Of a DNA stretch of 41,401 bases, positions 24,343 through 33,213 are shown one piece after another. Where the stretch lies: contig JAFDCJ010000181.1 of assembly GCA_019312835.1 (NCBI GenBank), positions 1-41,401 on the forward strand, read 5' to 3'. The notes under the pieces were generated by a model that was not told the origin of the DNA, made no database searches, and worked only from the letters and a program-made list of their open reading frames with translations. This DNA comes from Deltaproteobacteria bacterium. GTDB lineage: Bacteria; Desulfobacterota; Desulfobacteria; Desulfobacterales; JAFDCJ01. Numbering within the stretch: position 1 is the stretch's first letter; the number at the start of each line of letters is the position of its first letter. A program made the position numbers and the translations under genes.

Positions 24343-25683
24343 ATGGCATTAACGGGTATTCAGATATTCAAACTCCTGCCAAAGACCAACTGCAAGGAAT
24401 GCGGGGTCCCCACCTGCCTGGCCTTTGCCATGAACCTGGCTTCCGGCAAGGCGGAGCTGGACGCCTGCCCCTACGTTTCCGATGAGGCCCGCGAGCAGCT
24501 GTCGGAAGCATCGGCACCGCCGATTCGTCCGGTGGCGATCGGCAAAGGGGTAAGGGCTGCCACCACCGGCGGCGAGACGGTCCAGTACCGGCATGAAAAA
24601 ACCTTTTACAACCCGACCCTGCTGGCAGCCACTGTCGGATCCGACATGGCCGCAGCAGATCTTGAAACCAAGCTTAAAGCCTGGAATGCGTTTCAGTTTG
24701 AAAGGGTCGGTTTAAACCTCAGACCCGAATTGATTGTCCTCAAGGACGTCGGCGGGGACAGCGCGGCCTTTGCCGCTGCCGCCAAGAAGATCGCCGAAAC
24801 GTCTGAGTTCAACCTGGTCTTGATGACCGAAGATGCCGGTGTGATGAAGGCCGGTATCGAGGCTTGCAAGTTTAAAAGGCCTTTGATGTATGCGGCCACC
24901 GAAGCCAACGCCGACGAATACGGCGCACTGGCCAAGGAGAATGATCTGCCGCTGGCCGTTAAAGCAGACTCCGTTGAAGGCCTGGTTCCATTGACTGAAA
25001 AATTGACCGAAGCGGGACTCAAAGACCTGGTGATTGACCCGGGATCCAGGGAGATCAAACAATCCCATCAGGACCAGATCGCCTTGCGGCGGGCGGCCCT
25101 TAAAGACGGGAATCGGGCCCTGGGTTTTCCGAGCATCACCTTTCCCTGTGAGATGGCATCGAACCTGGACATGGAAACGCTCATCGCCGGTACGTTCATC
25201 GCCAAATACGGCGGCATCGTCGTTCTTACCGATTTTAGCGGTGAAAGCCTGTTCCCCCTGTTGCTGGAGCGGCTGAATATCTTCACCGACCCGCAGCGGC
25301 CCATGACGGTTACCGAAGGCATCTATGAGATCAACAATCCGGATGAAAACTCGCCGGTGATGGTAACCACCAACTTTGCCCTGACGTATTTTATCGTTTC
25401 CGGTGAAATTGAGGGCAGCCGGGTTCCTTCGTGGCTGCTGATCAAGGATTCGGAGGGGCTTTCCGTTATGACGGCCTGGGCGGCGGGCAAATTTGCCGGT
25501 GATGATGTCGGCATGTTTGTCAAAAAGAGCGGGATCGCCGACAAGGTCAAAAACCATGAGCTGGTCATTCCCGGATATGCCGCTGCGATTGCCGGCGACG
25601 TGGAAGAGGAATTACCGGATTGGAAGATTACGGTAGGCCCGCGGGAAGCCGCGCATCTGCCTGGATTCCTCAAAGCCAAATAA
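24343..25683 (+). CDS. acsC: Corrinoid Fe-S protein large subunit (AcsC/CdhE)
   Basis: The product has 446 residues. The N-terminal [4Fe-4S] motif is TNCKECGVPTC then DACPY (C17, C20, C25, C42). A TIM-barrel domain follows (about 90-320), then a B12-binding C-terminal domain (about 330-446) with NPDENSPVMVTTNFALTYFI and SEGLSVMTAWAAGKFAGDD. It carries the cobalamin that shuttles the methyl group, and the Fe-S cluster passes electrons for reactivation. AAGGAG precedes the ATG. acsE starts 17 bases after it. Confidence 0.96.
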   Translation: MALTGIQIFKLLPKTNCKECGVPTCLAFAMNLASGKAELDACPYVSDEAREQLSEASAPPIRPVAIGKGVRAATTGGETVQYRHEKTFYNPTLLAATVGSDMAAADLETKLKAWNAFQFERVGLNLRPELIVLKDVGGDSAAFAAAAKKIAETSEFNLVLMTEDAGVMKAGIEACKFKRPLMYAATEANADEYGALAKENDLPLAVKADSVEGLVPLTEKLTEAGLKDLVIDPGSREIKQSHQDQIALRRAALKDGNRALGFPSITFPCEMASNLDMETLIAGTFIAKYGGIVVLTDFSGESLFPLLLERLNIFTDPQRPMTVTEGIYEINNPDENSPVMVTTNFALTYFIVSGEIEGSRVPSWLLIKDSEGLSVMTAWAAGKFAGDDVGMFVKKSGIADKVKNHELVIPGYAAAIAGDVEEELPDWKITVGPREAAHLPGFLKAK

Positions 25684-25700
25684 AATCAGGGAGGTTTTGT

Positions 25701-26591
25701 ATGCTACTAATTGGTGAAAGTTTAAACGTGATATCCAAAAAGATCGGTGCGGCTTACAAGTCCCGTGATCCCAAACCGATCCAGGAGGAAGCCCTTTTCC
25801 AGCGCGAAAAAGGCATGGATTATATCGACATCAATCTCGGTCCGGCCAAAAAAGACGGGCATGAACTGATGCCCTGGGTGGTTAAAACGGTCCAGGAAGT
25901 GGTTGATGACATCCCCCTGGCCCTGGATACGTCCAATATCGACGCTATTTCAGAGGCCCTTAAAGTTTACAAGGATACGCCCCAGCCCCCACTGATTAAT
26001 TCCATCATGGTGCGTCCCGAACGTTACGAGCCCATGGTGCCCCTGGCAGTGGAGCACAATGCCGATTTTATTGCCTTGATGTGGGGACCGGAGGGACTGC
26101 CGCGGGACGAGAATGAGCGGGCGGCCCTGTGCGTGGAGCTGCTGTATTTTGCCAACGAAGCCGGCATTCCCAATGAAAAAATCTGGGTGGACGGCATCGT
26201 GACACCGGTGAACATCCAGCAGCCCCAGCTCATCAGCCTGATGACGTTTATGGAAATGCTGCCCGAAATATCGCCGGGCGCCAAGAGCACCTGCGGGCTG
26301 TCCAACATATCCAACGGGCCGCCTGACAACCTGCGCCCCATTCTCAACCAGACCTATATGGTGATGCTGCAACGCTACGGGATGCATTCGGTGATTGCCG
26401 ATCCGCTCGATGACCAACTGATCGCCATTGCCAAGGGGCAGCGCCAGGATGTCGTGGATCTGATTTACAGCGCCATGGACGGCAATGCGCCGCCGGTGGA
26501 CACGCTGGACAAAGAGATGCAGGATTACGTCAAGACCGTGGATGTTATTCTGGGCAAGACCCTGTATTCGGATTCGTGGCTTGAGATTTAG
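25701..26591 (+). CDS. acsE: Methyltetrahydrofolate:corrinoid Fe-S protein methyltransferase
   Basis: The product has 296 residues, longer than the about 262 of the Moorella enzyme, mainly through loops and the C-terminal end. The pterin-binding TIM barrel is clear: MLLIGESLNVISKKIG, MDYIDINLGPAKKDG, PLALDTSN, and TCGLSNISNGPPDNLRPILN, where the Asn for substrate binding is expected. It moves the methyl group from methyl-tetrahydrofolate to cob(I)alamin on AcsC/AcsD. The ATG at 25701 has GGGAGG upstream; the open frame reaches back into acsC but the earlier start is rejected. It is the last gene of the acs cluster and is followed by a terminator. Confidence 0.93.
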   Translation: MLLIGESLNVISKKIGAAYKSRDPKPIQEEALFQREKGMDYIDINLGPAKKDGHELMPWVVKTVQEVVDDIPLALDTSNIDAISEALKVYKDTPQPPLINSIMVRPERYEPMVPLAVEHNADFIALMWGPEGLPRDENERAALCVELLYFANEAGIPNEKIWVDGIVTPVNIQQPQLISLMTFMEMLPEISPGAKSTCGLSNISNGPPDNLRPILNQTYMVMLQRYGMHSVIADPLDDQLIAIAKGQRQDVVDLIYSAMDGNAPPVDTLDKEMQDYVKTVDVILGKTLYSDSWLEI

Positions 26592-26594
26592 TCG

Positions 26595-26848
26595 AGATGC
26601 GGGTTACGCGCATCGCGTTGCGAGTTACGCGTTTCGCGTCACGTGGTCGGGGTTACAGATGCAGCCCGGGCTAAACCCGATGCAGTATCGATCTTTAATA
26701 AAATTAAAAAGCCCTTCTCCTTTGGAGAGGGGCTTTTTTAGTCCTGTTGCAAGATTCCATCGGCAGCTCAAACCCTCACCCCGCAACGCGTAACTCGCAC
26801 CCCGCAACCCGAAACGCGCAACGCGTAACCCGTAACTCGCAACCCGAT
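26595..26848. repeat. Heptad inverted repeat (copy G2) enclosing a terminator
   Basis: The left arm (26595 to about 26645) has GGGTTACGCGCATCGCG and GCGAGTTACGCGTTTCGCG words. The right arm (about 26776-26848) has GCAACGCGTAACTCGCACCC and further words. The terminator hairpin at 26706-26739 is at the centre. Confidence 0.8.
26706..26739. terminator. Bidirectional-type terminator after acsE
   Basis: The stem AAAAAGCCCTTCTCC/GGAGAGGGGCTTTTT is 15 base pairs (one G-U) with a TTT loop and a T-run on the plus strand; the A-run on the left gives a T-run on the minus strand too. Confidence 0.9.
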
Positions 26849-26906
26849 CCTTGAATTTCCGCTTCTGCTCTGCTATTCTTGACTTGATTTGGACCGCCTC
26901 TGAAAA

Positions 26907-29900
26907 ATGACTCAGGAGAAAGAGTTGGTGAAAATAAAATCCAAAGCCCTTGAGGTCAACCTGGCCGACTACCATGTCGACGTTGACGTGGATGAAAAAT
27001 ATGCGGTTCTCCAGGACGTAATGTCCAAATATTACGGCCTGATGGAGGGTTTAAACACCTTTTTAAAGGAACTGTCCCATCCTTATAAGAACTGGCGCTT
27101 CATCGTTATGGAAGCCCGAAAATATTCCCTGGAGTATTTTCACCTCTTGAAGAACCACTCCGGGGGACCCCGGGCGGCTGAGCTGCTGATCGAAATTCTA
27201 TCCACTGCCGCGGCAGACTGCAAAGACGAGGACGTTAAAGCTGACGCTGTTGATAATACGCTGTTATTTCTGCAAAAAATTGCGAGTGATTCTGGGTCGC
27301 ACTTCGAACAGTTCAAGCCGGTGATGGATGTCAGTTTTGATCGCATCCGGGATCTACCTGATGACCTCTTCGCCCTGTTTGTCAACAGTTATTATGCCGT
27401 CAACCGTCTGGCCGCTGTCTTCTTGAGCCATGCCCCGGAGTCCTGCCAGGACTACACCGCCCTCAATTTCTTGCTGATGAAATACTACCGGTATACCTAT
27501 CATCACTGGCTCAATGTGCCAGACCCCCAGACCTGGTTCGCAAAGGAAGCTTCCGAAATAGACCGCCAGATAAATTTTGATGAATTTTTTCATCCTATCT
27601 CCCACCACCAGCTCAATGCCTGGCAGAGCCTCATAGACGAATATACCGCTGACGAAATGATAGGCCAAAAGGAGATTGCAGGTCGCTTGCTGGAACTGCC
27701 CGGTTTTGGTCAGATGGTGGAAGCTTACAGACAGATTCCCCGCCGGATTATGCAAAAAAGCGGTAAAGACGGCCGGGGTCACCATCTCAAGCTGATATTT
27801 CTTTTTCATATTATGAATCTGTCCGGCTTGTACCTCATCCACGAAGAAACCCTGCGGGACATCAACCAGACCCTGACCTGGATTATCACCAATGAAAATT
27901 ATCGTAACATTCAGAACCTGATCCGCAAGACCTTTACGATTTTAAAAGAGCAAACCCGGACATACCAGGCCACCGCCCTGAATTGTGTTCTAAACATGGG
28001 CAAAGCGGTATTTAAGACCGATGAACTGGATCTCGTCAATTTTTTTATCGACTCCGTCATTGACCTGGGCTTTCAAGTCCCCATGCTTCAGGGCGTGGAC
28101 GATGATTGGAAAATTAAAGTCAACAGTGCCCATATCCAGAACATCCGAACCTGGCTCGAACTGATCGAGGTAAATCCGAAGTGGTCGACGCGGCTATTAT
28201 CCGGCCTGATCATTCACCTGTCGCTGTGCGGCGTATTTATTAAGGACATCGACGTTTTCCCCCGTGATATCACCCGATTTTTAAACAGCAAGATCGGACC
28301 GGTCTATAACCTGGCCAAGCAACTCACCAGATTATTTCCGGCCTTTTTCAATGATATTGGCGCGGAGGGACAACTGAGGGACATTTCCACCCGGCTCGAT
28401 GAGATCACCCATCGCCGGGACAGGCTCATTCATTTTTTAAGAAAACAAAGCCACGTTGAAAGCAGCAACCGAATTGTCCCCTTTATTGAAGCCACTTTTC
28501 GCTTCTGGAAGACCCGCGACAAAACCGGTCTGGAATCCTATGTGCCGCCAACCATCTACAGCGAGATCGATGAAAATGGCCTATATTCAGACGGCGTCCA
28601 CAACATCATCGCGGGTTTTGCCGATCAGGGGATCAACATCCCGTCAGACCTGCTGTCTCTCTCGGATAAAAAAATCAATGGGCTCTTAGATGGAATTTCC
28701 GGTGTTCCCGAGGTGGATCGCAAGCGGGTTGAATTGTCCATTGCCCTTTATAAATTGCTGCATCAAAAATACAGCTTCGATTACATTGAACTGGGGAGCT
28801 ATATCGCCCAGCTGCGAACCGAGGCGCTGCCGGATTTCAACCGGGTGGAAAAGGCGCTGGCCGAACCGGACCTTACCAAGAGGCTCTTTATGTTGTTGGA
28901 TTACCTCCAAAAACTTAGGGCGGTCATTCTCAGCGATCAGCAGTTCGAGATCAAAGAGGACATCTATAAAAAACGGCATATCACCATCGACATCCCTTCC
29001 ATGTACGGCAGTTATCATGAGATGAAATTTGATTGCCTGGGCCTCACCTTTCGCCTCGAAACACTGGTCAACGTATTGTTTGAAGAACTGATCCGGGATA
29101 TCGACCTCAATTTAATAACGAAGGCCACCTTTTATCAGGTTTACAGCCTGTTGCGGCTGTTTGACAAAGCTTTGAACCTGGACGGCATGTCTTCCGTCGA
29201 ATTTGAGCGCCAGCTGGAATTCCTGGCCCATTCCCTGGAGGTCAAGGGTTTCACCCAGACCCAGTACCTGGACATTTTTAAAGGATTTGCCCAGGCCGTC
29301 AAAAATATCATCCATGATAATTTCCATAATGTCCATGGTCAAAACCTAAACCGGATTTTGTCGCAGATTCCAATCGAGCGGATCCTCCCCAAATTTTTAC
29401 CGCAGGAGTATCTGAAGGATCGCGAAAAATTACAATACCTGGTCTCCGAGATCTTTTTCCGTGAGCAGATCGCGCTGTCTCTTGGGCTTCAGCAGCTGGA
29501 CCTGTTTTTGAGCCGCATTCTGACCACGCTTTTCCAGCAGTCGAATAAGCTGCCCAAGGACAAGCTGCAAAAACTGCTGCTCTACGATCCGAAAAATGCA
29601 ATGACACCGATAGATTCTGCCCGCAGCCGCGTGACCGGCATCATCCAGTTGGGCAACAAAGGTATTAACATGGTCCAGCTGAAAAATTTCGGCTATCCCA
29701 TACCGCCGGGATTTATCATTACAACCGAGGTCTTTCGTTGCCGGGAGATCGTGGACAGTTACCCACCCGCTCTCCAAAACTTCAGGGAACAGGTGGCGGC
29801 AAACATCGCCGAATTGGAAAAGGCCACCGGAAAGATTTTTGGAGATCCAAAAAAACCGCTGCTTTTGTCGGTACGCAGCGGATCGTCGATTTCCCAACCC

Positions 29901-31109
29901 GGGATGATGGACACCCTGCTGGATGTGGGCAACAACGAGGAAATTGCCCAGAGTATCGCCGCGTCAACCGGCAACGCCTGGTTCGCGTGGGACAATTACC
30001 GCAGGTATTTGCAATGCTTCGGCATGGCTTTCGGGCTGCAGCGTGATGACTTCGATGCGATTATGCGGGAGTGGAAAAACCAGCTGGGCCTTCCTTATAA
30101 AAGAGAATTTAGCGGCGAACAGATGCGCAACCTGAGCCTGGCGTATAAGAAAATGATCAAAGAAGCGGGAATTGAAATTCTTGAAAAACCCTATGACCAG
30201 CTGTATCTGGCCATCAAAACCGTTTTGGACTCGTGGGAATCGCCGAAAGCCCGAGCCTACCGCAAAATAATGGGTATCTCAGATGACTGGGGCACGGCCG
30301 TCACTGTTCAGGAAATGGTATACGGTAATATTTCCAACGCCTCCGGCTCCGGTGTTGTTTTTACGCATAATCCCAGGTGGTCGGGAGATATATTGAAACT
30401 GTGGGGAGACTTTACGGTGGGCAATCAGGGTGAGGATGTCGTTTCAGGTCTGGTCAACACCAACCCCATTTCAATTTTTCAGCAGGAAATCGAAATGCGT
30501 GAGACCGATGTCACGCTCGAGACCCACTTCCCAAAGATTTATGGCGCTTTAAAGAATTGGGCCCATGACCTGATAGAAAATAGAGGCTGGAGCCCCCAGG
30601 AAATGGAATTTACCTTTGAAAGCCCGGAGGTTGAGGATTTATATATGTTGCAGACCCGCGATATGACCATCCGGGAGCGCAAAAAAGTTATGACCTTCGA
30701 TTTTGATGAGCAGATAAAGGCCGTTTATTTAGGCCACGGCATCGGGGTGAGTGGCGGCGCGATGAGCGGTCGCCTGGTATTTAACCTCGAAGAGATAGAG
30801 AGGTGGCGCCAAAAGGAGCCCGATACTTTTTTGATCCTTGCCAGGGCGGATACGGTTCCGGATGATATTCGTGAAATCCATGCTGCCGATGGATTGCTGA
30901 CCGCCAGAGGCGGGTTGACTTCCCACGCAGCGGTGGTGGCCCACCGGCTGGGAAAAACATGTGTGGTGGGCTGCGGCGATCTGATCTGCGATGAGCAGCG
31001 CAAAAGCTGCTCCTTTAATCAGGTGATTTTGAGACCCGGCGATCCCATCAGCATTGACGGACAGGAGGGTTCTGTTTATAAAGGGTTGATAAAAGTCAAA
31101 GAAGCTTAG
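26907..31109 (+). CDS. Large PPDK-like protein: unknown helical N-terminal region, ATP-grasp domain, phosphohistidine domain
   Basis: The product has up to 1400 residues. Residues 1 to about 900 match no family I recognise; they are mostly helical and lack a signal peptide or membrane segments. A PPDK/PEP-synthase ATP-grasp domain follows (about 915-1255; IPPGFIITTEVF, then LLLSVRSGSSISQPGMMDT near 987). The swivelling phosphohistidine domain (about 1275-1395) has TARGGLTSHAAVVAHRLGK with the catalytic His near 1340. The usual C-terminal PEP/pyruvate TIM barrel is missing, so it cannot be a standard pyruvate phosphate dikinase. It may phosphorylate another acceptor, or the N-terminal region may bind the substrate. 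The ATG at 26907 lacks a ribosome site; TTG at 26925 or GTG at 26928, with AGGAG ahead, may be the true start. gap follows. Confidence 0.75.
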   Translation: MTQEKELVKIKSKALEVNLADYHVDVDVDEKYAVLQDVMSKYYGLMEGLNTFLKELSHPYKNWRFIVMEARKYSLEYFHLLKNHSGGPRAAELLIEILSTAAADCKDEDVKADAVDNTLLFLQKIASDSGSHFEQFKPVMDVSFDRIRDLPDDLFALFVNSYYAVNRLAAVFLSHAPESCQDYTALNFLLMKYYRYTYHHWLNVPDPQTWFAKEASEIDRQINFDEFFHPISHHQLNAWQSLIDEYTADEMIGQKEIAGRLLELPGFGQMVEAYRQIPRRIMQKSGKDGRGHHLKLIFLFHIMNLSGLYLIHEETLRDINQTLTWIITNENYRNIQNLIRKTFTILKEQTRTYQATALNCVLNMGKAVFKTDELDLVNFFIDSVIDLGFQVPMLQGVDDDWKIKVNSAHIQNIRTWLELIEVNPKWSTRLLSGLIIHLSLCGVFIKDIDVFPRDITRFLNSKIGPVYNLAKQLTRLFPAFFNDIGAEGQLRDISTRLDEITHRRDRLIHFLRKQSHVESSNRIVPFIEATFRFWKTRDKTGLESYVPPTIYSEIDENGLYSDGVHNIIAGFADQGINIPSDLLSLSDKKINGLLDGISGVPEVDRKRVELSIALYKLLHQKYSFDYIELGSYIAQLRTEALPDFNRVEKALAEPDLTKRLFMLLDYLQKLRAVILSDQQFEIKEDIYKKRHITIDIPSMYGSYHEMKFDCLGLTFRLETLVNVLFEELIRDIDLNLITKATFYQVYSLLRLFDKALNLDGMSSVEFERQLEFLAHSLEVKGFTQTQYLDIFKGFAQAVKNIIHDNFHNVHGQNLNRILSQIPIERILPKFLPQEYLKDREKLQYLVSEIFFREQIALSLGLQQLDLFLSRILTTLFQQSNKLPKDKLQKLLLYDPKNAMTPIDSARSRVTGIIQLGNKGINMVQLKNFGYPIPPGFIITTEVFRCREIVDSYPPALQNFREQVAANIAELEKATGKIFGDPKKPLLLSVRSGSSISQPGMMDTLLDVGNNEEIAQSIAASTGNAWFAWDNYRRYLQCFGMAFGLQRDDFDAIMREWKNQLGLPYKREFSGEQMRNLSLAYKKMIKEAGIEILEKPYDQLYLAIKTVLDSWESPKARAYRKIMGISDDWGTAVTVQEMVYGNISNASGSGVVFTHNPRWSGDILKLWGDFTVGNQGEDVVSGLVNTNPISIFQQEIEMRETDVTLETHFPKIYGALKNWAHDLIENRGWSPQEMEFTFESPEVEDLYMLQTRDMTIRERKKVMTFDFDEQIKAVYLGHGIGVSGGAMSGRLVFNLEEIERWRQKEPDTFLILARADTVPDDIREIHAADGLLTARGGLTSHAAVVAHRLGKTCVVGCGDLICDEQRKSCSFNQVILRPGDPISIDGQEGSVYKGLIKVKEA

Positions 31110-31225
31110 AAGTGGCTTCAAAACATTTACAGTTTTAGGAAATAATCCTGAATTGAAATCTTGCATCGATCTAAAAGGTTAAAGGTTTTGTATTTCTCGG
31201 TTGAGTGGCTGAGGGTTCCGAGATT

Positions 31226-31260
31226 AACACGTAACACGCAACGCGCAACCCGCAACACAA
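31226..31260. repeat. Single-arm heptad repeat (copy G3)
   Basis: ACACGTAACACGCAACGCGC and CAACCCGCAACACAA words, without a clear left arm. The preceding text (GTTGAGTGGCTGAGGGTTCC) resembles the centre of copy G4. It ends 12 bases before the gap ATG. Confidence 0.55.
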
Positions 31261-31272
31261 GGGGGGTACATA

Positions 31273-32523
31273 ATGTCTTTTGGAAATAAGGTATTGGGGG
31301 TTAACGGCTTCGGCCGAATCGGAAAGCTGACCGTCTGGCATCATGTGGGCCGCAAATATTTCGATGAAATCGTTGTCAACATTGGTCGTCAGGCGGGGAC
31401 ATCACTGGCGGATATTGCCCATTATGTTGAGCGGGATTCAACGTACGGCTGGCTTCACGGGTATCTTTACGGCCATACCGGCCAGCCGATTATCAGCAAA
31501 CTCGATGAAAGCAGTGGGACCATGAATATTGACGGTGTCAAGGTTCGGTTCCTGAGAGCCCACCGCAATCCGGCTGATATCGGTTGGGCTGATCATGGCG
31601 TCAGGCTCGTGGTGGACACCACGGGTCAATTCCTGGACCCAACCATGGAAGCAGACCACCCTCAGGGCTCGGCGCGAGGCCATCTGGCATCCGGAGCAGA
31701 AAAAGTGATTCTTTCGGCCCCCTTTAAAATTGGAGACCAGCGGGCATCGACACCGCAGGATGCAGTTACGACCGTGATGGGAATCAACAGCAACGACTAT
31801 GACTCCCGCCGGCACAAAATTATTTCAAATGCCTCTTGCACCACTACCTGTTTGGCTCACATGATGAAACCGCTGATAAATGCATTCGGGCCCAAGAAAA
31901 TTATGTCGGCCTCGATGGCAACCGTTCATGCTGCCACCGGCTCCCAGGAGGTTCTGGATCGATTGCCCAAAGCCGGTAAAACCGATTTGCGGAAAAACAG
32001 AAGCATCATGAATAATATTATTCTGACCACCACCGGTGCAGCCAAAGCCCTTCGGTTGGTCATTCCTGAAATGGAGGAAATAGCCTTTATTGCAGAATCG
32101 GTAAGAATCCCTACCGTTACAGGATCTTTGATTATTTTGGTGATTAATTTACAGGAAGAACCGGCCGGTGGATATGTGACCAGGGAATTGATTAATGATA
32201 TCTATCGACAGGCTGCTGCTGAAAGCCCCGAGGGATACCTGTATTATACCGAAAAGCAGAATGTTTCCGGAGACATTATCGGGATGCCCAAAGTGGCTGC
32301 GACCATTGAAGGGCACGAAACCCATAGTCGCACTGCAGAAGCGGCCATAGACCTGGCCAATGTCCCGGGGCTTGAAAAGAGTCTGATAGCCAACCCGGAA
32401 GGGGGCACCGTCGTGAGGATTCCCGTCACCCAGGCCGTCATTTACGGTTGGTATGACAATGAAATGGGAAGTTACGTGAATATGCTGGGTGACAGGACTG
32501 TCTCGATCGCCGACTTAATGTAG
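31273..32523 (+). CDS. gap: Glyceraldehyde-3-phosphate dehydrogenase, long form
   Basis: The product has 416 residues, about 80 more than ordinary GAPDH (about 335). The NAD site NGFGRIGKLTVW (11-22), the catalytic C189 in NASCTTTCLAHM, the downstream HAATGSQEVLDRLPKAG and the C-terminal WYDNEMGSYVNMLGD are present, so the enzyme should be active. Insertions occur in the N-terminal half and around 300-345. HAATGSQ differs from the usual HAYTNDQ, which may change phosphate or cofactor handling. It lies beside the PPDK-like protein, suggesting a gluconeogenic role leading from acetyl-CoA. GGGGGG precedes the ATG. A long hairpin element begins at its stop codon. Confidence 0.88.
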   Translation: MSFGNKVLGVNGFGRIGKLTVWHHVGRKYFDEIVVNIGRQAGTSLADIAHYVERDSTYGWLHGYLYGHTGQPIISKLDESSGTMNIDGVKVRFLRAHRNPADIGWADHGVRLVVDTTGQFLDPTMEADHPQGSARGHLASGAEKVILSAPFKIGDQRASTPQDAVTTVMGINSNDYDSRRHKIISNASCTTTCLAHMMKPLINAFGPKKIMSASMATVHAATGSQEVLDRLPKAGKTDLRKNRSIMNNIILTTTGAAKALRLVIPEMEEIAFIAESVRIPTVTGSLIILVINLQEEPAGGYVTRELINDIYRQAAAESPEGYLYYTEKQNVSGDIIGMPKVAATIEGHETHSRTAEAAIDLANVPGLEKSLIANPEGGTVVRIPVTQAVIYGWYDNEMGSYVNMLGDRTVSIADLM

Positions 32524-32666
32524 AAGTGATTTCAAAACCCCATCTAACGCCCAAATACGGCGTTGCGATTTGATTTAAAATGCTCACGTACTGACGTGTA
32601 CGCTCCGCTTTTAAATCAAATCGGCGCCTTGTCTTTGGACGTGATCTGGGGTTTTTAAACCACTTC
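32523..32666. repeat. Long near-perfect hairpin element (copy K1)
   Basis: Arms of about 60-70 bases, each with GAAGTG at the outside, AAAACCCC, and GATTTGATTTAAAA near the middle, face each other around the tip CACGTACTGACGTGTACGC. It begins at the last base of the gap stop codon. A fragment of its left end (AGAAGTGGCTTCAAAAC) also occurs at about 31107-31124, after the PPDK-like gene. It is MITE-like in shape, without heptads. Confidence 0.75.
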
Positions 32667-32738
32667 CATAATTTTTTTAGTATTAGAGAAACTCTGATAA
32701 GCTATAATAAAAATTTCAAATACCTTTGAAATTTTTAG

Positions 32739-33035
32739 CTACTCAGAAAATCCGTAGTGAAAAATTTCGTAGTTGGTCTCACCGCCCAGCAAATCATCGA
32801 TTTTTTCTTGGACCTTATTGCGTTCTTCACTTTTTAGCCAATTTTTCCAATCACCGGAAGATTGCCAGGTGCTGATGACCAGAAATTCTTCTGGATTATC
32901 CAGGCTGCGCAGTGTTTCGCCGGTAATGTAGCCTGTTTGCGTCGCTGCGGATGCCCGCATTTGCCGGACCAGCGGTATCAGAGCCTTGGCTTTATCCTGG
33001 GAAACCCGCCGCTTGATTAATACTTTTACTGCCAT
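32739..33035 (-). CDS. ABM-fold (antibiotic biosynthesis monooxygenase-like) small protein
   Basis: The product has 98 residues with the ferredoxin-like ABM fold: MAVKVLIKRRV, then helix KAKALIPLVRQMRASAATQ, the strand pattern GYITGETLRSLDNPEEFLVIS and TWQSSGDWKNWLKSEER. Proteins of this fold range from monooxygenases and haem-degrading enzymes to non-enzymatic dimers, so the activity is not certain. AAAGGAGG precedes the ATG. It is on the same strand as rsmA, downstream of it, and may be co-transcribed despite the repeat in between. Confidence 0.8.
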   Translation of the reverse strand: MAVKVLIKRRVSQDKAKALIPLVRQMRASAATQTGYITGETLRSLDNPEEFLVISTWQSSGDWKNWLKSEERNKVQEKIDDLLGGETNYEIFHYGFSE

Positions 33036-33108
33036 GTCGGCCTCCTTTGCTGACGTTTAAGTATTTCTATAATAAGGATACTCCAGTGCGGGGTCAAGTG
33101 TTAAGATA

Positions 33109-33213
33109 GGTTCAAGGGGTGAGGGTTCAAAGGTTCAGGGTTCAGAGTTCAGGGTTAAAACCGGTTTTCAGAACTTCTGAATTTCGAACCTTTGAACCCT
33201 GAAGCTAGGAACC
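33109..33213. repeat. Heptad inverted repeat (copy F5) overlapping the rsmA stop
   Basis: The left arm is GGTTCAAAGGTTCAGGGTTC and further words; the right arm is CGAACCTTTGAACCCTGAAG. The centre has AACCGGTT. The TAG stop of rsmA (33205-33207) is inside the right arm. Confidence 0.8.
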
